From Eubacterium sp. UBA3782 (lineage in GTDB: Bacteria > Bacillota > Clostridia > Lachnospirales > Lachnospiraceae), in contig DFFG01000081.1 in assembly GCA_002368795.1 (NCBI GenBank), positions 1 to 11,278 on the forward strand: 11,278 nt of DNA. The letters run 5' to 3'. A program made the position numbers and the translations under genes. This document shows, one piece after another, positions 6,487-11,278 of the stretch. A model generated the notes under the pieces. That model saw only the letters and a list, made by a program, of their open reading frames with translations. It was not told the origin of the DNA and searched no databases. Position 1 is the stretch's first letter. Every line of letters starts with the position of its first letter.

Positions 6487-7314
6487 GTGAGGATCCTGAA
6501 GGAGACCAGAGATTATATAGCGGTATACAAAAACGCGGGTCTGGCCGTGGAATCAAAACGGCCCGGACAGCGGACGCTGACCGGCGAACTTCTCAGCCTC
6601 CTGGCGGAGCGCCGCAGCCGCAAAGGGGAGCGGGAGGGTCAGGTCCGCACAGCGGAAGCGCCAGGTGGATCCCGCACAGCCATCAGACAGAACGGGTCTC
6701 GCACGGCCTCCCGGCAGGGCAAAGGTACAGGCAGCGGGGATATCCCCTACGCTGCTGTGATCAACCGCCTGGACCAGCCCGTCGAGGGCATCGTGCTGTT
6801 TGCCCTGAACCCGAAGGCAGCGGCAGAGCTGTCGCGGCAGCTGACGGAAGGAACCATGGAAAAGGAATATCTGGCGGCAGTATCGCCTGTTCCCGAAAGG
6901 GAGGAGGCGGAGCTTTGCGATTTCCTTCTGAAGGATGGGAGAACCAATGTATCCCGGATTGTTCCGGAGGGAACAAAGGGAGCAAAAAAGGCGCTGCTGT
7001 CCTACCGCATTCTGCAGAAGCAGGAAACAAGTGCCCTGCTGGCGGTACGCCTGGTGACAGGCCGGCATCATCAGATCCGGGTGCAGCTTGCCGGCATGGG
7101 ATGTCCGATCCTTGGGGATGAAAAGTACGGCAGACCTGCAGGACAGGCAGCTGGCAGATCCGGCGGCAAGGTTTTTCCGGCACTCTGCGCGGTACACCTG
7201 GCATTTAACGATCCTGCGGATGGCAGCCGGATTGAGATCCGTGTTGCGCCGGAAGGAAGCCTGTTTGCAAAGGTCGGCTTTAGCCGGACGGCGGACGGGG
7301 AAGCCACTGATTAA
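6487..7314 (+). CDS. RluA-family RNA pseudouridine synthase
   Basis: About 275 aa; isomerises uridine to pseudouridine in rRNA or tRNA. Core motifs: NRLDQPVEG at residues 93-101, with D96 as the expected catalytic aspartate; YLAAV at 128-132; TGRHHQIRVQLAG at 191-203; ILGDEKYG at 208-215. The usual HRLD is NRLD here. There is no N-terminal S4 domain. Residues 42-84 are an Arg/Gly/Ser-rich insertion in front of the catalytic motif with an internal repeat (GSRTAIRQ then GSRTASRQ). The start is uncertain: GTG 6487 is preferred because the conserved region (RILKETRDYIAVYKNAGL) begins there, AGGAG lies at 6471-6475 (11-nt spacing, rather long), and a TATAAT is at 6432. An open upstream extension to TTG 6364 would place coding sequence over a terminator and promoter and encodes nothing family-like. 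The target nucleotide cannot be told from sequence. Confidence 0.85.
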   Translation: MRILKETRDYIAVYKNAGLAVESKRPGQRTLTGELLSLLAERRSRKGEREGQVRTAEAPGGSRTAIRQNGSRTASRQGKGTGSGDIPYAAVINRLDQPVEGIVLFALNPKAAAELSRQLTEGTMEKEYLAAVSPVPEREEAELCDFLLKDGRTNVSRIVPEGTKGAKKALLSYRILQKQETSALLAVRLVTGRHHQIRVQLAGMGCPILGDEKYGRPAGQAAGRSGGKVFPALCAVHLAFNDPADGSRIEIRVAPEGSLFAKVGFSRTADGEATD

Positions 7315-7353
7315 ATGATCAGCGTCGGCAAAACTCACGTCTGAGGGAAACAA

Positions 7354-7512
7354 TGCCGGATAAACCGGCACAAAACAGAACAGCGCCGGATAGAACCGGC
7401 GTTTAACAGAACCGTACGGTACAATGCCAGTGCGAAACAGGACAGCGCCGGACAAAACCGGTGTCATGCGAAACACGAGAATGACAGAACAGCGCCGGAC
7501 AAATGCGGCGCT
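7354..7512. repeat. Series of four related GC hairpins with flanking direct repeats
   Basis: Four short inverted repeats share a GCCGG-(A-rich loop)-CCGGC design: TGCCGG/CCGGCA at 7354-7370; AGCGCCGG/CCGGCGTT at 7382-7403; GCGCCGG/CCGGTGT at 7445-7464; AGCGCCG/CGGCGCT at 7491-7512. Copies 2 to 4 are preceded by an ACAGAACAGCGCC-like or ACAGGACAGCGCC segment. An 18-bp direct repeat (TGCGAAACACGAGAATGA) occurs at 7467-7484 and 7514-7531. Changes in the arms keep pairing in part, including G-U pairs in copies 2 and 3. No T-tract follows on the plus strand. They could protect or attenuate an mRNA; the role is unknown. Confidence 0.75.
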
Positions 7513-7543
7513 CTGCGAAACACGAGAATGAAAAGAATGATTT

Positions 7544-7624
7544 GCGGCAATCTTTTTGAACAAAAGACCGGCCGCAATCTTACGATAGCCCAAAACGGCA
7601 GGAATCTTAAGATAGATGAAAAAG
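7544..7624. repeat. Three 27-bp tandem copies ending over the start codon
   Basis: Copies at 7544-7570, 7571-7597 and 7598-7624 keep AATCTT in register at 7549, 7576 and 7603. Copies 2 and 3 share AATCTTAnGATAG; copy 3 holds the perfect palindrome ATCTTAAGAT (7604-7613) directly before ATG 7616. TTGCGGC (7542-7548) and GCCGCAA (7571-7577) also form a 7-bp inverted repeat. The placement suggests a binding-site cluster or translational control element, but this is inference. Confidence 0.65.
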
Positions 7625-10087
7625 ATAATTCGCACGCTGGTGATACTGCTGTGCATCTTTACAGCTTTTGTCATCGTTTTTTCACTTAGAATGAACCGGC
7701 GGGAGACGATCGTGACGGTCGAGGCCGACGATCCGACGCTCCCGGTCGCTTACATGCAGATCGGCACGACCACGGCAAACGAGATGTTTGCCTACCGGCA
7801 TATGCTGCGGGAGGAGACCGAGAGGGAGAGCCTCACCCCCCTGCCGGTCGACCGTAATCTGGTCTTTTTGCTGGACCGGTATGAAAACAGCATAACCTCG
7901 ATCCAGTATGAGCTCAAAAACATTGCAGACGGCACGGTTCTGGAGAACGGGCAGCTGACGGAGTACACCGAGGACAACGGCCGGATCTCGGCGCCCTTTA
8001 CGATCCAGACCAGCATCCGCTCCGGACAGGAGTATACGCTGCTGTTTACCGTCGGCCTTGGCAGCGGGCAGCAGGTCTATTTCTACACCCGGCTGGTGCA
8101 GAACGGCTACATGGATCTGGCACCCTATTTTGCCTATGTGCAGACCTTTGCCGATACCTGCCTCAACAAGCTCTCCTCCGGTGAGCTGGGCGCTTACCTG
8201 GAGACGGACGCAAGCTTTCCAAACCGCAGCCTGCAGGATGTTACGATCTATTCGAGCACGGATATGGCCAGCTGGCTGAATATGGCGCCGACGCTGGTAC
8301 GCCGCGGCATTCCCATCGTCCGGGAGGTCAACGCCTCCACGGTCAGCATGGAGCTGAACTATATCATCAGTGCGACGGACAGCTCCGGCAACGCGGAGTT
8401 TTACACAGTCAAGGATTATTTCCGCATGCGTGCGGGCTCAAAGGATATTGCCCTGCTGAACTTCAACCGCTGTGCGAGCGAGATCTTTGACGGCAGCGCG
8501 GTGGACGCCCAGACTGAGGATGGTCTGCTGCTCGGCGTGGCCAGCAGGGATATGGAATTTCGCGGAAGCCCGTCGGCAAAGATCGCCGCATTTGTCATGA
8601 ACGGAGATCTCTGGTCCTATGAGCAGGAGACCGGCCGCTGCGCCAGGATCTTCAGCTTCCGGCAGGTCACCTCGCAGACCTATACCGGCACCCTGGATAT
8701 CCGGACGGAAAATACCAGCCACGATATTGCCATCGAGCGGGTGGAGGATAATGGCGACGTCACCTTTGCGGTGTACGGCTATATGGCATCGGGAACCCAT
8801 GAAGGCGAGACCGGCGTTTCCGTGTGCACCTACTATGCGGGACAAAACGCTGTTGTTGAGCGGATCTTTGTTCCCCTGAACCAGAGCTTTGATATCCTGA
8901 AGGAAAACATCTCCCGCCTGTCCTACGTCAACGCAGAGGAAAAGCTGTATCTCTTCCTGGGCTCTGAGCTTTGCGAGGTGAGCCTGGAGAACGGCAGCTA
9001 CTCGATCATCCGGGAGGGGATCGGCGCGGACGGCTTTGTCGTCTCGGATTCCCAGCGGACCGCAGCCTTTGTCAATGGCGCCAACAACGGCGAGGCCGAC
9101 GAGGCGACGATCATCGATCTGGATACCGGCAGAACATCCACCGTCCGGGCACCGGGCGGGCAGCGGATCATCAGCTGCGGCTTCTTAAATGAAGATCTGG
9201 TCTACGGACTTGTCCGGGAGGAGGATCTGGTCACCGATCTTTTCGGTGATACCCATTACGGGATCTGGCAGATCTGCATCCAGGGCATGGACGGCGAGGT
9301 CGAAAAGCAGTACGGCGAGGAAGGCACCTATGTGGTGGCTGTCCGGCAGGAGACGACCGGTCTGGAGCTGACACTGGCTTCTCGGACGACCGACGGCTTC
9401 CAGGTGACCGGCACCGACCACATTATGAACAACGAGCAGAAGGACACCGGAGTAAAGATCGCGCCGAGCGTTTACGACAGAAACGGCGAGCAGCTCTCCC
9501 TCGTTTTCCCGGAGAGTCTGATGTCCATTCCCACGCAGAAGACGGTCTATTCCAGTCTTGCCTACATCACCGGCGCGGAGACGGTCATTGAATGGCCGCA
9601 GGCTGATACGCTGGAATACCGGGTCTACGGTTACGGCGGACTGAACGGCCAGTATGAGGATTCGGGCGAAGCTGTGCAGGCGGCCAACGCCATTGCCGGT
9701 GTCGTGCTGAACCGGGCCCAGCAGTACATCTGGGAAAGAGGAAATTGGCTGCCGGTCTACACGGTGGATATGTCCGGCCTTCCGGCGGGCGTCCTGGACG
9801 CGCCGATGGATCAGGCGGAGCTGCAGAACATCCTGGGCGACAAATATACGGTCCTGGATATGGCCGGATGCACCCAGGAGAGCATGTATTATTACCTGTC
9901 CAAGGGCTATCCGGTCCTGGGCAAGTACAGCATCCGCAGCGGAGAGTACCTGACGATCGTCGGCTATGACTCCTATAATATCTGGGTCTATGACGGCGAG
10001 GGCGGCACCTACGCCATTGCCAACGAGGACTCGGCAAAGAATTTTGAACGGTACGGAAATGTATTCCTGACCTACTGCGCAAAATAA
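7616..10087 (+). CDS. Membrane-anchored protein with propeller-like region and degenerate C39-like C-terminus
   Basis: An 823-aa protein. Residues 5-24 form a hydrophobic segment after MKKIIRT, a signal-anchor or uncleaved signal peptide with no lipobox cysteine, so the rest should be outside the membrane. Residues about 85-270 look like beta-rich, Ig-like domains; about 325-605 contain repeating beta-strand units of the type seen in propellers (for example FVMNGDLWSYEQETG, KLYLFLGSELCEVSLENG). Residues about 690-823 resemble a C39/papain-like fold: GYPVLGKYS at 764-772, then EYLTIVGYDSYNIWVYDGEG at 777-796. In active C39_2 peptidases a histidine precedes the GYD strand; here it is Tyr778, and no cysteine sits at the start of the domain, so it is probably a non-catalytic binding domain. 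ATG 7616 is supported by the signal sequence, though the ribosome site is weak (AGGA at 7600-7603, 12 nt away). No named family recognised. Confidence 0.8.
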   Translation: MKKIIRTLVILLCIFTAFVIVFSLRMNRRETIVTVEADDPTLPVAYMQIGTTTANEMFAYRHMLREETERESLTPLPVDRNLVFLLDRYENSITSIQYELKNIADGTVLENGQLTEYTEDNGRISAPFTIQTSIRSGQEYTLLFTVGLGSGQQVYFYTRLVQNGYMDLAPYFAYVQTFADTCLNKLSSGELGAYLETDASFPNRSLQDVTIYSSTDMASWLNMAPTLVRRGIPIVREVNASTVSMELNYIISATDSSGNAEFYTVKDYFRMRAGSKDIALLNFNRCASEIFDGSAVDAQTEDGLLLGVASRDMEFRGSPSAKIAAFVMNGDLWSYEQETGRCARIFSFRQVTSQTYTGTLDIRTENTSHDIAIERVEDNGDVTFAVYGYMASGTHEGETGVSVCTYYAGQNAVVERIFVPLNQSFDILKENISRLSYVNAEEKLYLFLGSELCEVSLENGSYSIIREGIGADGFVVSDSQRTAAFVNGANNGEADEATIIDLDTGRTSTVRAPGGQRIISCGFLNEDLVYGLVREEDLVTDLFGDTHYGIWQICIQGMDGEVEKQYGEEGTYVVAVRQETTGLELTLASRTTDGFQVTGTDHIMNNEQKDTGVKIAPSVYDRNGEQLSLVFPESLMSIPTQKTVYSSLAYITGAETVIEWPQADTLEYRVYGYGGLNGQYEDSGEAVQAANAIAGVVLNRAQQYIWERGNWLPVYTVDMSGLPAGVLDAPMDQAELQNILGDKYTVLDMAGCTQESMYYYLSKGYPVLGKYSIRSGEYLTIVGYDSYNIWVYDGEGGTYAIANEDSAKNFERYGNVFLTYCAK

Positions 10088-10105
10088 AAACAGGCCGGTA
10101 ATTGC

Positions 10106-10133
10106 TTTACAAGGCGGAGCGATCCGCTATAAT
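10106..10133 (+). promoter_or_regulatory. asnS promoter with inverted repeat in the spacer
   Basis: TTTACA at 10106-10111 and a perfect TATAAT at 10128-10133 are 16 bp apart. The start of transcription should be near 10140, giving a leader of about 50 nt, too short for a T-box riboswitch. The spacer holds the inverted repeat GCGGA (10114-10118) and TCCGC (10123-10127), which could be an operator. Confidence 0.7.
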
Positions 10134-10190
10134 AGATAACATGCAGAAAAGAGGGACAGCACGCCTGTCGGAAGAAAGGAATAGGATAGA

Positions 10191-11278
10191 ATGGAAAAAC
10201 TGATCACCGTCAGAGAAATATATCGTTCCAGGGAGAAATATCTGGACCAGAAGATCGCGGTCGGCGGCTGGGTGCGCAGCATCCGGGATTCCCGTACCTT
10301 CGGTTTTCTTGTGCTGCACGACGGCTCCTGCTTTGATACGCTGCAGGTCGTGTATGGAGATGGACTGGCAAACTTCCAGGAGATCTCCTCGCTTAGCATC
10401 GGCTCGGCTGTCATCGTGCGTGGCACGCTGGTGGCAACACCAAACGCAAAGCAGCCCTTTGAGATCCAGGCGGACGCAGTCGAGACAGAAGGCGCATCCG
10501 CACCGGACTACCCGCTTCAGAAAAAACGTCACACTCTGGAGTACTTAAGGACCATGCAGCATCTGCGCCCCAGGACCAACACTTTCCAGGCCGTGTTCCG
10601 GGTAAGGTCCCTGACGGCCTACGCCATCCATAAATTCTTCCAGGAGAGGGATTTTGTCTATGTGCACACCCCGCTGATTACCGCCAGCGATGCGGAGGGC
10701 GCGGGAGAGATGTTCCGCGTCACCACGCTGGATATGGACAATGTGCCAAAGACCGAGGACGGCCAGGTGGATTTCTCTCAGGATTTCTTTAAGAAGTCCA
10801 CAAATCTGACGGTCAGCGGCCAGCTCAACGCCGAGACCTTTGCCCAGGCGTTCCGCAACGTATATACCTTTGGTCCGACCTTCCGGGCGGAGAACTCCAA
10901 CACGACGCGCCACGCTGCTGAGTTCTGGATGATCGAGCCCGAGGTGGCCTTCGCCGATCTGCAGGATGATATGGACCTGGCAGAGGCCATGCTCAAATAT
11001 GTGATCCGTTATGTGCTGGAAAACGCGCCGGAGGAGATGAAGTTCTTCAACCAGTTCGTCGACAAGGGCCTTCTGGAGCGGCTGCAGCACGTGGTCTCCT
11101 CTGATTTTGGCAGAGTGACCTATACAGAGGCGATCGATATCCTGATGCAGCACAACGATGAGTTCCAGTACAAGGTGGAGTGGGGCAGCGATCTGCAGAC
11201 CGAGCATGAGCGCTACCTGACCGAGCAGGTATTCAAAAAGCCCATCTTTGTAACGGACTATCCCAAGGAGATCAAGGC
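10191..11278 (+). CDS. asnS: Asparaginyl-tRNA synthetase, 3' end beyond the window
   Basis: The first 362 codons of a class II aminoacyl-tRNA synthetase that charges tRNA(Asn) with asparagine in the cytoplasm. An N-terminal OB-fold anticodon-binding domain spans about 20-100 (KIAVGGWVRSIRDSRTFGFL). The catalytic domain follows, with LRPRTNTFQAVFRVRS at 125-140, the class II motif 1 region at about 140-165, and motif 2 at 231-250 (FRAENSNTTRHAAEFWMIEP). The NTTRHAAEF form is typical of AsnRS and not of AspRS. The insert with LDMDNVPKTEDGQVDFSQDF at 180-199 also fits bacterial AsnRS. The family is about 463 aa, so roughly 100 residues including motif 3 lie off the right edge. AAAGGA at 10175-10180 is the ribosome site, 10 nt upstream of ATG 10191. 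It has its own promoter after the 823-aa gene. Confidence 0.96.
   Translation, partial: MEKLITVREIYRSREKYLDQKIAVGGWVRSIRDSRTFGFLVLHDGSCFDTLQVVYGDGLANFQEISSLSIGSAVIVRGTLVATPNAKQPFEIQADAVETEGASAPDYPLQKKRHTLEYLRTMQHLRPRTNTFQAVFRVRSLTAYAIHKFFQERDFVYVHTPLITASDAEGAGEMFRVTTLDMDNVPKTEDGQVDFSQDFFKKSTNLTVSGQLNAETFAQAFRNVYTFGPTFRAENSNTTRHAAEFWMIEPEVAFADLQDDMDLAEAMLKYVIRYVLENAPEEMKFFNQFVDKGLLERLQHVVSSDFGRVTYTEAIDILMQHNDEFQYKVEWGSDLQTEHERYLTEQVFKKPIFVTDYPKEIK

Noticed and set aside
6553..7674. A 373-codon minus-strand frame across the pseudouridine synthase gene and the hairpin series
   Set aside because: It is antisense to conserved motifs and reads through the repeat region; the composition is unlike a real protein.

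Overview
The window looks like chromosomal DNA from a Gram-positive anaerobe of the Clostridia, most probably Lachnospiraceae. This is inferred from the coding style (GC-rich third positions in the large genes), AT-rich intergenic DNA with sigma-A type promoters and GGAGG ribosome binding sites, and the gene types. No taxonomic marker gene is present, so the family assignment is an inference.

Layout. 1-498 is an array of eight 63-bp tandem repeats that runs off the left edge. 499-881 is a gene-free leader. 882-2489 (+) encodes a metallo-beta-lactamase/beta-CASP hydrolase of the RNA-processing type. 2490-2690 holds a triple 23-bp repeat and a long hairpin. 2691-2954 (-) is a small uncharacterised gene convergent with it. 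3207-5501 (+) encodes an aconitase-superfamily hydratase of the YbhJ-like type. 5502-6363 is an 860-bp gene-free interval that is not empty: it has a near-consensus promoter (5613-5641), about 670 nt of purine-rich sequence full of perfect inverted repeats, and a terminator-like hairpin (6258-6319), followed by a very strong GC palindrome with a T-rich tail (6366-6394). I read this as an independently transcribed, large structured non-coding RNA. The ROOL class is the best-fitting known candidate, but the class is not proven here. 6487-7314 (+) is an RluA-type pseudouridine synthase. 7315-7615 carries a series of four GC hairpins and then three 27-bp tandem copies that end on the next start codon. 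7616-10087 (+) is a membrane-anchored or secreted protein of 823 aa with a propeller-like middle and a C39-peptidase-like end that seems to lack its catalytic residues. 10191 to the right edge is asnS, asparaginyl-tRNA synthetase, cut by the window end.

How it fits together. These are mostly independent housekeeping or accessory genes, not one pathway. The RNA-related functions (beta-CASP nuclease-like protein, pseudouridine synthase, asparaginyl-tRNA synthetase) are scattered and each seems to have its own signals. The most interesting element is the RNA candidate at 5648-6319. The second is the density of small intergenic repeat families (63, 23, 27 bp, and a GC hairpin series), each confined to one gap.
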